From the NCBI RefSeq assembly GCF_013004105.1, contig NZ_CP053085.1:868001-932000 (forward strand): a DNA stretch of 64,000 bases, written 5' to 3'. Positions 1 through 8,325 of the stretch are shown here, one piece after another (position 1 is the stretch's first letter; each line of letters opens with the position of its first letter). The DNA comes from Gemmatimonas groenlandica (GTDB lineage: Bacteria; Gemmatimonadota; Gemmatimonadetes; Gemmatimonadales; Gemmatimonadaceae). The notes under the pieces are model-generated. The model did no database searches. It was not told the origin of the DNA and saw only the letters and a program-made list of their open reading frames with translations. The position numbers and the translations under genes are program-made.

Positions 1-1058
1 GACGCGCCGAGTCCATGCTCGATCGTGAAGCCGAGTCCCATCGAAGGCGCACCGTTGTCCTCCGGCGGAAGTCCGAAGTCGTCGGCCAGGTCGAGCGCAA
101 TATCCACGGCCGCCGTCGGCAGATCGTCAACGAGATCGATCATCGGTTCCACCGGTGTATCCACCACGGTCTCGAAGGCGGCGAGAATCTCGGCGTCGTG
201 ATTCACCGGCTCCTGAATCGCGATGACCCCCGACGGCGTCGTGCGCAGCAGCACATCGGTGATCGCGACGGCGTCACGGAGCGGCTGATCATCCCACTCG
301 GCTTCGGAGGCCTGTTCGTCGATCGACGCGTGCGCGTAGACGGCGACCTCCTCCGTGCGAGCGACCTCCTCGCGAGCTGCCTCGGCCTGCATCGCCTCGG
401 CCTGCATCACCTCAGCGCGAACCGCCGCGATGCGGCTCGTCTCGGCGCGATTGGCATCGGCTCGTGAGCGGACGGCGGAGACCATCGCGAGCAGGCGATC
501 CGCCCGATCGGTGGACATGCCGTGCGCATCGAGCAGAGCGTGCAGGCGCAACAACAGCGGTTCGGCGTTGGCAGGAACACCGGCCGCCAGCGCCAGACGG
601 GCCGCGTTCTCCAACATCACGACGAGGCGCGCATCTTCATCGCCCACATGGCGTTCCACGGCTGATATCGCGCGCTGCATCAACGCCTGCGCTTCGTCGA
701 GCCGGCCGAGGGCACCAAGCATCACCGCGAGATCCATGCGTTCGCGGGCCACCGGCATCGCGTCCTCGCCGGCGAGGGCCACGCGGAGCGCGCAGGAGCG
801 CTGGGCGTGGAGCAGGGCGTCTTCCGTGCGTCCCGCCCGGAAGCAGGCCTGCGCCAGATTGCCGAGAATCAAGGCCAGCGCATCGTGAGAGCTCACATCG
901 GGCGCACGTCGTGCCAACACGTCGGCCGCGGCAGCAAATGCCTCAGCGGCCTCATCCCAGTCCGCCGCAGCGGCAAGGGACAGACCTCGCGTGTTGTCAT
1001 CCATCCAACCGTCGCGCTCGGAGCGCGCGGACCCGTGTGCCATCAATAGCTCTTGCAT
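1..1058 (-). CDS. TPR-type repeat protein, C-terminus cut by window edge
   Basis: An uninterrupted reading frame runs on the minus strand from an ATG at 1058 to the window edge without a stop (352 codons seen). The first ~200 residues are Ala/Leu-rich amphipathic helices of the kind seen in tetratricopeptide repeats, with phrases such as NLAQACFRAGRTEDAL and LGRLDEAQALMQRA about 40 residues apart. A short charged stretch follows with repeated (M)QAEA units, then an acidic Asp/Glu-rich tail. No signal peptide is visible, so it is probably a cytoplasmic scaffold. No Shine-Dalgarno site precedes the ATG; a weak -10-like CAAACT lies 6 nt upstream. Partner and function are unknown. The plus-strand frames over this stretch are shadows. 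Confidence 0.72.
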   Translation of the reverse strand, partial: MQELLMAHGSARSERDGWMDDNTRGLSLAAAADWDEAAEAFAAAADVLARRAPDVSSHDALALILGNLAQACFRAGRTEDALLHAQRSCALRVALAGEDAMPVARERMDLAVMLGALGRLDEAQALMQRAISAVERHVGDEDARLVVMLENAARLALAAGVPANAEPLLLRLHALLDAHGMSTDRADRLLAMVSAVRSRADANRAETSRIAAVRAEVMQAEAMQAEAAREEVARTEEVAVYAHASIDEQASEAEWDDQPLRDAVAITDVLLRTTPSGVIAIQEPVNHDAEILAAFETVVDTPVEPMIDLVDDLPTAAVDIALDLADDFGLPPEDNGAPSMGLGFTIEHGLGA

Positions 1059-1294
1059 CGCGAGAGTTTGACGCGCCGTCCTAACCCACGTCACCGTGGT
1101 TTGCGCGATTGTGCCAGCAGTGAAACGTTCATGCACGGAGTAGCACGGCCACCGGCGGCTTGCACTGAAATACCGTCAGCTGCCGCCAGGCGCACGATCG
1201 GGATCTCGGTGGCCAAAGTGCAATATGGCATGCTCCTGCCATCGGGCGGCAGGAGCGACGAGAACCTCGCGTGATCCACGTCCACGTCGTGGTG

Positions 1295-1333
1295 CCGCGT
1301 TGGCGCTCCGCGTTGGCGCTCCGCGTTGACGCC
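1295..1333. repeat. Three tandem 13-bp units in a promoter region
   Basis: The unit CCGCGTTGGCGCT occurs twice exactly at 1295-1307 and 1308-1320. A third copy with two changes occupies 1321-1333. The changes in the third copy create the TTGACG that serves as the predicted -35 box of the downstream lipoprotein gene. Confidence 0.85.
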
Positions 1334-1353
1334 GATCGTCCGGCGCGTAGCTT
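1326..1353 (+). promoter_or_regulatory. Predicted leaderless promoter of the lipoprotein gene
   Basis: TTGACG (1326-1331), a 16-nt spacer and TAGCTT (1348-1353), followed 7 nt later by the ATG at 1361. Transcription would begin at or next to the start codon, and no ribosome-binding site is present. Confidence 0.5.
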
Positions 1354-1360
1354 CCCGAGC

Positions 1361-2194
1361 ATGAACTCGTCGTCGAATCGATTTGCGCTCAATGACTTAC
1401 GGCTGCGTTCGCCGAAGTCGGTCGGTCGCACTGCGTGGCATCTGGCGATGCTCTGCGCACTCGCGGCGTGCAATCGTGAAAAGAGCGTCACGGTTTCGGG
1501 CGACATTCCGGGGCTCGATACACTCGGGTATCGGGGGGATTCGCTCTTGGCGCAGGCCGAGCGCGGTCCGGCCGACCTGCTCGATTCTCTTGCGGCCACG
1601 AAGAGCGCATCGCAGGTCGTCGCGAGCGGAACCAACGAAGGCACGATTGCCAACGTGAACAGCGCCGCGCGTGCGAGCGCTGGACTCGGTACCACGGCCG
1701 GTCAGGCGATGAGCCTTCGGGCGCAGGCGCGTGGTGATTCGATGGCCCGCGCGATCGCCCAAAGGCTGGCCGGCGGGAGTGATCTGGCTGGCCGTACGCG
1801 TGGGGACTCGGTGCGTGGCGTGGTCACGATCGTCGGTGCGGAGCCCGCGCGGCAGGTCGTCCTGCGAGTCGATGGCAACAACATTTCGCTGAGCGGGATG
1901 GCGACCACGGGGCTCGGTCGATTGGCCGGCACGGAGGTCGTGGTGCGCGGCGTCAAAATCACGCCGCGCGACATCGTCGTGTCTGATTATCTGGTGCGTT
2001 CGTCCGACGGCGTGCCCGCCTGGGATGGAACGCTCGACGAGAACGGCGGCCTGCGGCTCACCGACGGTAGCGGCCGTAAGCGACTGCCGTCGGTGCCGAG
2101 TGCGCTGCGCGGAATGGTCGGCGCGCGTGTGTGGGTGGCGTTCAAGCAAGGCAGCGCGACCGCCGACTCGTACGGCATCATCGGTCGGCGGTAG
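1361..2194 (+). CDS. Hypothetical lipoprotein
   Basis: This is a 277-residue predicted lipoprotein. The N-terminus has a basic region followed by a hydrophobic stretch ending in a lipobox-like LAAC, giving an acylated Cys near residue 37, so it should be anchored on the periplasmic side. The ATG at 1361 is preferred over a GTG at 1271 because it places the signal sequence at the N-terminus. The middle is Ala/Ser/Arg-rich. The C-terminal ~120 residues look like a compact beta-rich domain (VTIVGAEPARQVVLRVDG and onward). No family is recognised. It converges with the FtsX-type permease gene, leaving 16 bp between stop codons. Confidence 0.75.
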   Translation: MNSSSNRFALNDLRLRSPKSVGRTAWHLAMLCALAACNREKSVTVSGDIPGLDTLGYRGDSLLAQAERGPADLLDSLAATKSASQVVASGTNEGTIANVNSAARASAGLGTTAGQAMSLRAQARGDSMARAIAQRLAGGSDLAGRTRGDSVRGVVTIVGAEPARQVVLRVDGNNISLSGMATTGLGRLAGTEVVVRGVKITPRDIVVSDYLVRSSDGVPAWDGTLDENGGLRLTDGSGRKRLPSVPSALRGMVGARVWVAFKQGSATADSYGIIGRR

Positions 2195-2210
2195 GCGCGC
2201 CCTTCCTTCG

Positions 2211-4988
2211 TCAGGCTTCGCGGATCGCCGCCATCGGTGTTTCCTTGTAGACATCGCGACTGGTCAGCAATCCGATCGCCATGGTCAGCAGCAGCATGCC
2301 CGCGGCGATCACGAACGTCGGGCCGACGGCGGGATCGAACGGATCCTTGAACACGAATCGCGTGAGGCCCCACGCGCCGGCGAACGCCAGCAGCATGCCG
2401 GTGAGCGCCCCGAGCGCCCCGAGAGCGCCGTACTCCGCCAGCAGCACCCGCGCGACCTGCGCCCGTGACGCCCCCAGCGTGCGAAGCAGCACACCTTCGC
2501 GTAACCGGGCGCGCCGCGTGGCCGCCACGGCGCTGAAGAGCACCGGGATGCCCATGGCCAACGAGAACAAGCCGAGGAATCGGATCGCGAGCGTGACCTT
2601 GTCCACGATGGCCCCGATCGTCTGACGCACCAGCGTCAGATCGACGCTCGAAATGTTCGGGAAACGTCGCACGATATCGCGCTGCACGGCCGCGATCGCC
2701 GGTCCCGCCGGCACATTGGCGACCACGACGAACTGTTGTGGTGCGCGACGCAGCGCCTCGGGCGCGAACACGACGAAGAAGTTCGCCTCGAAGCGTGCCC
2801 AGTTCACCGTACGAAAGCTGGTCACGATCGTGGTGACCGGCACACCCTGCACATTCCAGGTGACGGTGTCCCCGAGCGCCACGCCAAGATCGGTGGCGAG
2901 GTCGCGCTCGAAGGAGACTTCGAACGGTGCCTCCGGATTCGCGGCGCGCGACTTCGCGCGCGCGGCCGAATCGGCAAACCACTTACCGGCCACCAGCGTT
3001 TCGGAGCCCACGATCGAATCGCGATACGTGCTACGATACTCGCGGCGCAGCGCCCACCCGGCGCGTCGCGCGCTCGTGTCGGCCATCAGCGACGACACGC
3101 TGCGTCCATTGAGCGCATCGATCCGCATGGTCACGATCGGCGTCTGTTGTACGACGGGATGCTGCCGCGCGCGCAGCAGTGAGTCGAGTGGTGCCGCCTG
3201 GTCATCCTGCACGTCGAAGAAGAGCAGGTTGCCGGCCGAGCCCGCCGACGTGGCTTGCACGCGACTGAGCAGATTCGCCTGTACGAGATACACGGTGCTG
3301 AGCAGAAACGCACCGAATCCCAGCGCGAGCGTAACCGCGCGCGTCTGATTGGCGGGGCGGTGCAGATTGGCGATGCCCTGCCGGAGCTCGAACGGCCACG
3401 ACGGGCGCGTGCTGCGACGTGCTGCGGCAATGAGCAGCGTCGCGGCGACCCAGAGTACCAGGACCGCCCCACCGATCGCCGCGCTGATGTACAGCCCCTG
3501 TCGCACACTGCCGATGCGCGACACCACGATGCCGATGATGCTGCCGACCAACAGTGCATCGACCGTCAGGCGCGCCGGATCGTTCCACTCGCGCGGCAAC
3601 GCCGTGTTGTCCATTTCGCGGCGAATCGCCTGCAACGGCGACACGCGTCGCAGGGCGAGCAGCGGCCGCATCGCGAACACGAGCGACACCCAGACGCCGG
3701 TGGCGAGGCCCAGGATCAGCGGCCGCGGTTCGAGCGCGAGTTCGACATCGATCGGCAGAAAATCCGACACGACACCCGGCAGCAAGAACTGCACAGCCAC
3801 GCCGAGCAGCGTACCGGCGATGGCGCCGACGAGGCCCATGGCGGCCGACTGCACGACGTACAACGCCAACACCTGACGACTGGTGGCGCCGAGGCATCGC
3901 AGTACGGCCACGGTATCGATCTTGGCCGACACAAAGGCGTTGACGCCACTCGCGACGCCAATGCCGCCGAGCAGAAGGGCAATGAGTCCGATGATGCTGA
4001 GAAAATCCGCCAGTCGGGCGACCGACTCGGTGAAATCGCGCTCGGTATCGGCTACGGTGCGTATGCGCACACGGGTGCGCACAGCGCCCGACACGAGTCC
4101 CGAGGCGGAATCCGATGCCGGCTCGGCTGCCTTCGTTAGGGAATCGGTAGTCGCCTTGGTCACTGCGGCCGCCGCCGTGGCGGCCGAGTCGGCCGCCGGA
4201 GGTTCGTCTTCGCCCCCCGGGCCGCGGCGTTCTTCTCCGCGAGCTTCCTGCGCTTCCTGCAGCGCAGCCGCTCTCGGGTCGATCCGGCGACGAAGATCAC
4301 GCGCCATCGTTTTCGCGGCGACTGGTGTCGCCAGCGACGCGGGCAGCTTGAGCACCACGTCGTACTCGGCGCGACTCCCGAACTTGAGCAACGCCGTCGC
4401 GTCGAGCCACTTGTCGGACAGGTACACCCGCGGGCCGATCACCGCCGTAATGCCGGCGTCGCCAGGCACGTTTCCGAGTGTACCGGCGATGGCGAACATC
4501 TTTTGGCCGAGTCGCAGCGAATCACCGACGCTGGCATCGAGCGCAACCAGCAGTGACGGATCGACGAACACGATCGACTCGTTGTGCACGCGTGACCACG
4601 CGTTGGCGGGAATCGTTTCGATTTCGCCGTAGAACGGATATCCGGCCGAGACGGCGCGCACCTGCACGAGTCGCGTGCCACCGGAAGGTTCGGCCAGTGC
4701 CATGCTCGCGAAGGTCGTGACGCGCGCCGTGGCGATCTTGTCGTTGCGCAGCGAATCGAGCAGCGTATCGACCACGGCGGGGAAGGCGGCGCGCGCTTGC
4801 AGCGCCATGTCACCGCCGAGCAGCGTGCGCGACTGTTCGCGAATGGAGCGCGTCACGTTGCCGGCGAACGAGTCGATCGCCACGAGCGCGGCGACACCGA
4901 ACGCGATGGACGACATGTAGAGCGCCAGCCGACGACGCGCCGTTCGACTCTCCCGCCAGGCCAGACGGAGTAGGGCCTGTGTCCTCAT
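2211..4988 (-). CDS. FtsX-like ABC transporter permease (YbbP family)
   Basis: This 925-residue inner-membrane permease has an N-terminal transmembrane helix, a large periplasmic MacB-like domain, two FtsX-type membrane blocks and a second periplasmic domain. This is the duplicated layout of E. coli YbbP. It ends with paired transmembrane helices and the phrase TSRDVYKETPM. Residues ~243-313 form an unusual Ala/Glu/Ser-rich low-complexity linker inside the first periplasmic domain. The ATG at 4988 overlaps the stop codon of the upstream ATPase (ATGA), so the two are translationally coupled. Together with the ATPase and the divergent TesA-like esterase it reproduces the known tesA/ybbA/ybbP neighbourhood. 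A role in extracting or exporting a lipidic substrate is an inference. Confidence 0.88.
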   Translation of the reverse strand: MRTQALLRLAWRESRTARRRLALYMSSIAFGVAALVAIDSFAGNVTRSIREQSRTLLGGDMALQARAAFPAVVDTLLDSLRNDKIATARVTTFASMALAEPSGGTRLVQVRAVSAGYPFYGEIETIPANAWSRVHNESIVFVDPSLLVALDASVGDSLRLGQKMFAIAGTLGNVPGDAGITAVIGPRVYLSDKWLDATALLKFGSRAEYDVVLKLPASLATPVAAKTMARDLRRRIDPRAAALQEAQEARGEERRGPGGEDEPPAADSAATAAAAVTKATTDSLTKAAEPASDSASGLVSGAVRTRVRIRTVADTERDFTESVARLADFLSIIGLIALLLGGIGVASGVNAFVSAKIDTVAVLRCLGATSRQVLALYVVQSAAMGLVGAIAGTLLGVAVQFLLPGVVSDFLPIDVELALEPRPLILGLATGVWVSLVFAMRPLLALRRVSPLQAIRREMDNTALPREWNDPARLTVDALLVGSIIGIVVSRIGSVRQGLYISAAIGGAVLVLWVAATLLIAAARRSTRPSWPFELRQGIANLHRPANQTRAVTLALGFGAFLLSTVYLVQANLLSRVQATSAGSAGNLLFFDVQDDQAAPLDSLLRARQHPVVQQTPIVTMRIDALNGRSVSSLMADTSARRAGWALRREYRSTYRDSIVGSETLVAGKWFADSAARAKSRAANPEAPFEVSFERDLATDLGVALGDTVTWNVQGVPVTTIVTSFRTVNWARFEANFFVVFAPEALRRAPQQFVVVANVPAGPAIAAVQRDIVRRFPNISSVDLTLVRQTIGAIVDKVTLAIRFLGLFSLAMGIPVLFSAVAATRRARLREGVLLRTLGASRAQVARVLLAEYGALGALGALTGMLLAFAGAWGLTRFVFKDPFDPAVGPTFVIAAGMLLLTMAIGLLTSRDVYKETPMAAIREA

Positions 4989-5680
4989 GAGGCGGACGGC
5001 TCGTGTCTGATGTCTTCCACGACGGCGCCGTCGCGCAACCGGATCGTGCGTTGGGTCCGGGCGGCCAGCGTGATGTCGTGCGTGACGAGCACGATGGTGC
5101 ATCCGCGCTCGCGATTCAGGGCCTGCAGCAACTCGACGATGCGCTCGCCGGTCGTGCCGTCGAGATTCCCGGTGGGTTCGTCGGCGAAGAGAATGCGTGG
5201 CTCGTTCACGAACGCGCGGGCGAGCGCTACGCGCTGCTGCTCGCCGCCCGACAGCTGCTGTGGAAAATGGTGCGTGCGATCGCCGAGGCCCACGCGCGCC
5301 AGCAGGTCACGGGCGCGGGTCGTGGCTTCCTTGGCGGAGACCGCTCCGGAGAGCTCGAGCGGCACCTGCACGTTCTCGAGCGCCGTGAGCGTGGGAATCA
5401 ACTGGAAGCTCTGGAAGACAAATCCGACCTTCTCACCACGCAGTTTGGCACGGCGATCTTCGTCAAGACTTCCGAATTCTTCGCCGTCGAGCGACACTGT
5501 GCCCTGTGACGGGGTATCAAGCCCGGCGAGCAGACCGAGCAGCGTGGTCTTGCCGCTGCCGGACGGCCCGACGATCGAGACGAACGCGCCCTGGGGCACG
5601 TCGAACGACACGTCGCGCAACACCGTGAGGCGCTGCGTGCCACTCTGGTATTCCTTGGTCAATCCACGGGCAACGAGCAT
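4985..5680 (-). CDS. ABC transporter ATPase (YbbA/LolD family)
   Basis: This 231-residue cytoplasmic ATPase energises the permease encoded next to it. It has the Walker A motif GPSGSGKTT, the signature LSGGEQQRVALARA and the Walker B region RILFADEPTGNLD, typical of the MacB/LolD/YbbA clade. The chosen start gives the usual MLVARGLTKEY beginning. In-frame start codons further upstream (to 5770) would invade the esterase gene. The chosen ATG (5678-5680 on the minus strand) shares bases with the ATG of the divergent esterase (5679-5681), so neither promoter can lie between the two genes. Confidence 0.9.
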   Translation of the reverse strand: MLVARGLTKEYQSGTQRLTVLRDVSFDVPQGAFVSIVGPSGSGKTTLLGLLAGLDTPSQGTVSLDGEEFGSLDEDRRAKLRGEKVGFVFQSFQLIPTLTALENVQVPLELSGAVSAKEATTRARDLLARVGLGDRTHHFPQQLSGGEQQRVALARAFVNEPRILFADEPTGNLDGTTGERIVELLQALNRERGCTIVLVTHDITLAARTQRTIRLRDGAVVEDIRHEPSAS

Positions 5681-6431
5681 GCGATTGGAACGGAAGAAGA
5701 AGATCGGGCGCTGGGCGGCGGGTGCGGTACTCGCGGCCCTCATGGCAATGGGAGCTGCCTGTGGCACCAACGGCGAATCGGGTCGTTCGGATTCAGCCGT
5801 CGGCGCATCGGCGTCGGCTGAAAGAACCGGGGGAAACGCCCCCGAAGCAACTGTGGCGACTCGATCCGCCCGCGTGGTGCTGCTCGGTACGAGTCTTACT
5901 GCCGGGCTGGGGCTCGATCCCGAGAAGGCCTACCCGGCGCTGCTTCAGCAAAAGGCCGATTCCGCCGGCTACGCGGTGCGGATCGTGAACGCTGGGCTGA
6001 GTGGCGAGACGTCGGCCGGCGCTTTGCGTAGAGCAGGGTGGGTGCTCGATCAGCCGGCGGCGTTGGTGGTGCTCGAGGTGGGGGCGAACGACGGATTGCG
6101 GGGCGTGGATCCCGACTCGACGTATGCCAACATCGTGGCGCTGGTGAAGGTGGTGCGCACCCAGCGGCCCGAGGCCGATGTGGCGCTCGTCCAGATGGAA
6201 GCGCCAACGAATCTGGGCGGGAGCTACACCACGCGCTTTCACGAGGCCTACCCGCGTGCCGCCAAGGTCACGGGGGTAACGCTGCTCCCGTTCTTGCTGG
6301 AAGGGGTGGCTGGCGATGCACGGCTCAACCAGGCGGACGGCATTCATCCGAATCCGGAAGGTTCGAAGCGAGTGGCCGAGACGGTATGGCGCGGCTTGTC
6401 ACCGCTGCTGGCGAAGGTGTCCCGCCGCTGA
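5679..6431 (+). CDS. tesA: GDSL/SGNH arylesterase-lysophospholipase (TesA-like), lipoprotein
   Basis: This 250-residue SGNH hydrolase hydrolyses acyl esters or thioesters in the periplasm. The nucleophile block is LLGTSLTAG (Ser72), the Asn block is GANDG and the C-terminal Asp-His block is DGIHPNPEG, all in the order of E. coli TesA. The N-terminus MRLERKKKIGRWAAG plus a hydrophobic stretch ending in MGAAC is a lipoprotein signal, so unlike soluble TesA it is probably membrane-anchored. A TTG at 5685 is an alternative start that would avoid the overlap with the ATPase start codon. It is divergent from the YbbA-YbbP type transporter, as in many proteobacteria. Confidence 0.85.
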   Translation: MRLERKKKIGRWAAGAVLAALMAMGAACGTNGESGRSDSAVGASASAERTGGNAPEATVATRSARVVLLGTSLTAGLGLDPEKAYPALLQQKADSAGYAVRIVNAGLSGETSAGALRRAGWVLDQPAALVVLEVGANDGLRGVDPDSTYANIVALVKVVRTQRPEADVALVQMEAPTNLGGSYTTRFHEAYPRAAKVTGVTLLPFLLEGVAGDARLNQADGIHPNPEGSKRVAETVWRGLSPLLAKVSRR

Positions 6432-6474
6432 CGGCTCTGCCGATCAGTGGTGATTTCTCGAGCTGATCAGGACC

Positions 6475-7074
6475 ATGCGTTCCATACTAGTTTTGCTGGA
6501 AGACATCGTGCGGTTGGAGTTCGGCCCCGGGGAGCTGGCGTCGGTGCGCGCCGAGGCCTCAACGCAGGTCGGTGACGCCGACTCCGGATCGGGTTCGTCC
6601 GCGCGCGTCTCGGCCTTCGTGCGCGCCCTCTGTCAGGTACGTCGTCGGCCCCTGCCCGAGGTGTACGCGTTTGTCGGTATGCAGCTCGCCCCGTCGGTCG
6701 TGAAAGATTTTCCGATGGTGACGCGCGACCGGCAGTCCACGCGACTGGTGCTGCTGCAGATCAACCAGTTGGCGCCGGCCGTGTTGGATGCATTGGTGCC
6801 TGGGGTGGAGGTGCCGGCGTTCGATGTGGAGTTGATCGATGCCGAGACGGTGCGGGTGAGTTTCACCGGTACGACGGAAATGGCGTCGCTGCTGGAGGGC
6901 GCCGTCCGCGGGTTGGGCCAGCATTTCGGTGAGCGGGTAGAGCCGACGCGCGCGAGTCCTCCGTCCTACGCGCCGAATCGGCGTTTGATCGACATCAAGA
7001 TCACGCCGGATCGCCGCACTGACGACGTCCCCTCACCGACCGGCGTTGATCGACGGAAGTTCTTCTCGTTCTAG
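6475..7074 (+). CDS. H-NOX-fold protein lacking haem-binding residues
   Basis: This is a 199-residue soluble protein. The N-terminal LLEDIVRLEFGPGEL resembles the opening of haem-NO/O2-binding (H-NOX/HNOB) domains, and GLGQHFGERVE (147-156) matches their C-terminal signature. Total length also fits a single H-NOX domain plus a ~40-residue basic tail. The residues that make H-NOX a gas sensor appear to be missing. The proximal-histidine helix (residues ~91-116) has Ala-Pro where the His should be, and the YxSxR haem-propionate motif reads FTGTT (130-134). It may be a haem-less derivative acting as a protein or ligand sensor. It lies between tesA and efp with its own spacing. The family call is by motif only. 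Confidence 0.58.
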   Translation: MRSILVLLEDIVRLEFGPGELASVRAEASTQVGDADSGSGSSARVSAFVRALCQVRRRPLPEVYAFVGMQLAPSVVKDFPMVTRDRQSTRLVLLQINQLAPAVLDALVPGVEVPAFDVELIDAETVRVSFTGTTEMASLLEGAVRGLGQHFGERVEPTRASPPSYAPNRRLIDIKITPDRRTDDVPSPTGVDRRKFFSF

Positions 7075-7254
7075 TCGGCCTCCGATCCGTCAGGGGTCCC
7101 TTCCGGTGATGAGACTGGCTGGTTATTTTTCGAGGCTGTGCAGTCTTGGCTCATCGGTGCGGTTCGGATCGGTGGGTGGGAACGGCGCAACATTCCAGCT
7201 GCTATCCTGCGGGGGGTCTCCCCCCGATGTCCCCTGTTCGAAGGTGTCGTTCGC

Positions 7255-7821
7255 ATGGCCTTTTCTGCGACCCAGATCCGACGTGGCATGGTCCTCGTGT
7301 TCGAGGGCGATCCGTGCCGAGTCGTCGAGTTCCGTCACCACACGCCGGGTAACCTGCGTGCCATGGTGCAGGCGAAGCTGAAGAACCTGCGGACGGGTTC
7401 GAACTTCGAGCATCGATTCCGCGCCGCGGACACGATCGTGAAGGCGGACATGGAAACGCAGGAACTGGAATTCATGTACCAGGGCGGCGACGTGTTTCAC
7501 TTCATGAACATCGCGAACTACGATCAGATCGAGATGGACGAAGAGGCGCTGGGAGATTCGGCTCCGTGGATGCAGCCGGGCATGAAGATTCTGGCCGAGT
7601 ACTACAACGGCCGTCCGATCGGCATCGAGCTGCCGAACTCGCTGATCTTCGAGATCGTCGAAACCGCGCCGGTCGTGCGTGGCGCCACCAAGACGGCCTC
7701 GTCCAAGCCGGCGAAGCTGTCGAACGGTGTGACGGTGAACGTGCCGGAGTTCGTCGAAGAGGGGACGCGCGTCCGTGTGAACCCGACGACGGGCGAGTAT
7801 CTGGAGCGCGCGAAGGACTGA
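7255..7821 (+). CDS. efp: Translation elongation factor P
   Basis: This 188-residue EF-P relieves ribosome stalling at polyproline. The three-domain layout is complete: KOW-like N-domain, middle domain with VFHFMNIANYDQIEM, and C-terminal domain ending RVRVNPTTGEYLERAKD. The ATG at 7255 gives the standard MAFSATQIRRG start. The tip of the domain I loop, which carries Lys34 in E. coli EF-P and Arg in Pseudomonas, reads HTPGNLR here. Asn33 therefore occupies the site that is normally lysylated or rhamnosylated, and modification of the usual kind is not expected. No modification genes (epmA/B, earP) are seen nearby. Confidence 0.95.
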   Translation: MAFSATQIRRGMVLVFEGDPCRVVEFRHHTPGNLRAMVQAKLKNLRTGSNFEHRFRAADTIVKADMETQELEFMYQGGDVFHFMNIANYDQIEMDEEALGDSAPWMQPGMKILAEYYNGRPIGIELPNSLIFEIVETAPVVRGATKTASSKPAKLSNGVTVNVPEFVEEGTRVRVNPTTGEYLERAKD

Positions 7822-7843
7822 GTCGTCGGCGGATTGAAAAAGT

Positions 7844-7866
7844 CGGGGCCAAGAATCGCTGCCCCG
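7844..7866 (+). terminator. Weak hairpin after efp
   Basis: CGGGGC (7844-7849) pairs with GCCCCG (7861-7866) around an 11-nt loop. No good T-tract follows, so termination is uncertain. Confidence 0.35.
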
Positions 7867-7867
7867 C

Positions 7868-7896
7868 TTGCAATCGGTCTTTCGTCTGGTTACAGT
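7868..7896 (+). promoter_or_regulatory. Predicted promoter of the tRNA cluster
   Basis: TTGCAA (7868-7873), a 17-nt spacer and TACAGT (7891-7896). It lies about 90 nt before tRNA-His and is the best sigma-70-like pair in this gap. Confidence 0.4.
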
Positions 7897-7985
7897 TTGC
7901 GTCTCCCGTCGGTTGTCATCCTTGGTGATGACCGAGCAGATGTCGGGGTTCGAGCGCGATGGGTGCAAGCACACGCGTTCGTCGA

Positions 7986-8061
<76 letters not shown>

Positions 8062-8102
8062 CTGGTCGCACTGTAAGCGCCGGTGAGCCACGGCGCTTCA
8101 GG

Positions 8103-8175
8103 AGGTCCGTAGCTCAATTGGTAGAGCACCGGTCTCCAAAACCGGCGGTTGGGGGTTCGATTCCCTCCGGGCCTG
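8103..8175 (+). tRNA. tRNA-Trp (CCA)
   Basis: The acceptor stem is AGGTCCG/CGGGCCT with one G-U pair. The anticodon stem CCGGT/ACCGG encloses loop CTCCAAA. The discriminator is G, as expected for tRNA-Trp. The 3' CCA is not encoded. Confidence 0.96.
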
Positions 8176-8287
8176 TTGCTGAGTATGGTGTATCAGCGTC
8201 GGGTGTAGGGCGGGCGCCGAAGGGCGTTCGGTAGCAAGGATAGTTCCGCCGTGGCCTCGCGCCTCGGTAGAGCGCTCGGAAACTGGA

Positions 8288-8308
8288 GTGATCGCGACCA
8301 GCGATCAC
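8288..8308. other. Perfect hairpin between tRNA-Trp and tRNA-Glu
   Basis: GTGATCGC and GCGATCAC form an 8-bp stem around a GACCA loop in the 184-nt spacer between two tRNAs. It has no T-tract. It may be a processing signal. Confidence 0.4.
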
Positions 8309-8325
8309 GACTGGAAATGAAAGAT

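Noticed and set aside
15-1049. Three overlapping plus-strand frames at the left edge
   Set aside because: They are antisense to a continuous minus-strand TPR-type frame with sensible protein composition; the plus frames are Arg/His-rich and motif-free.
1271-1360. GTG at 1271 as start of the lipoprotein gene
   Set aside because: It would place 30 non-signal residues before the lipoprotein signal and would put the start inside the tandem-repeat promoter region.
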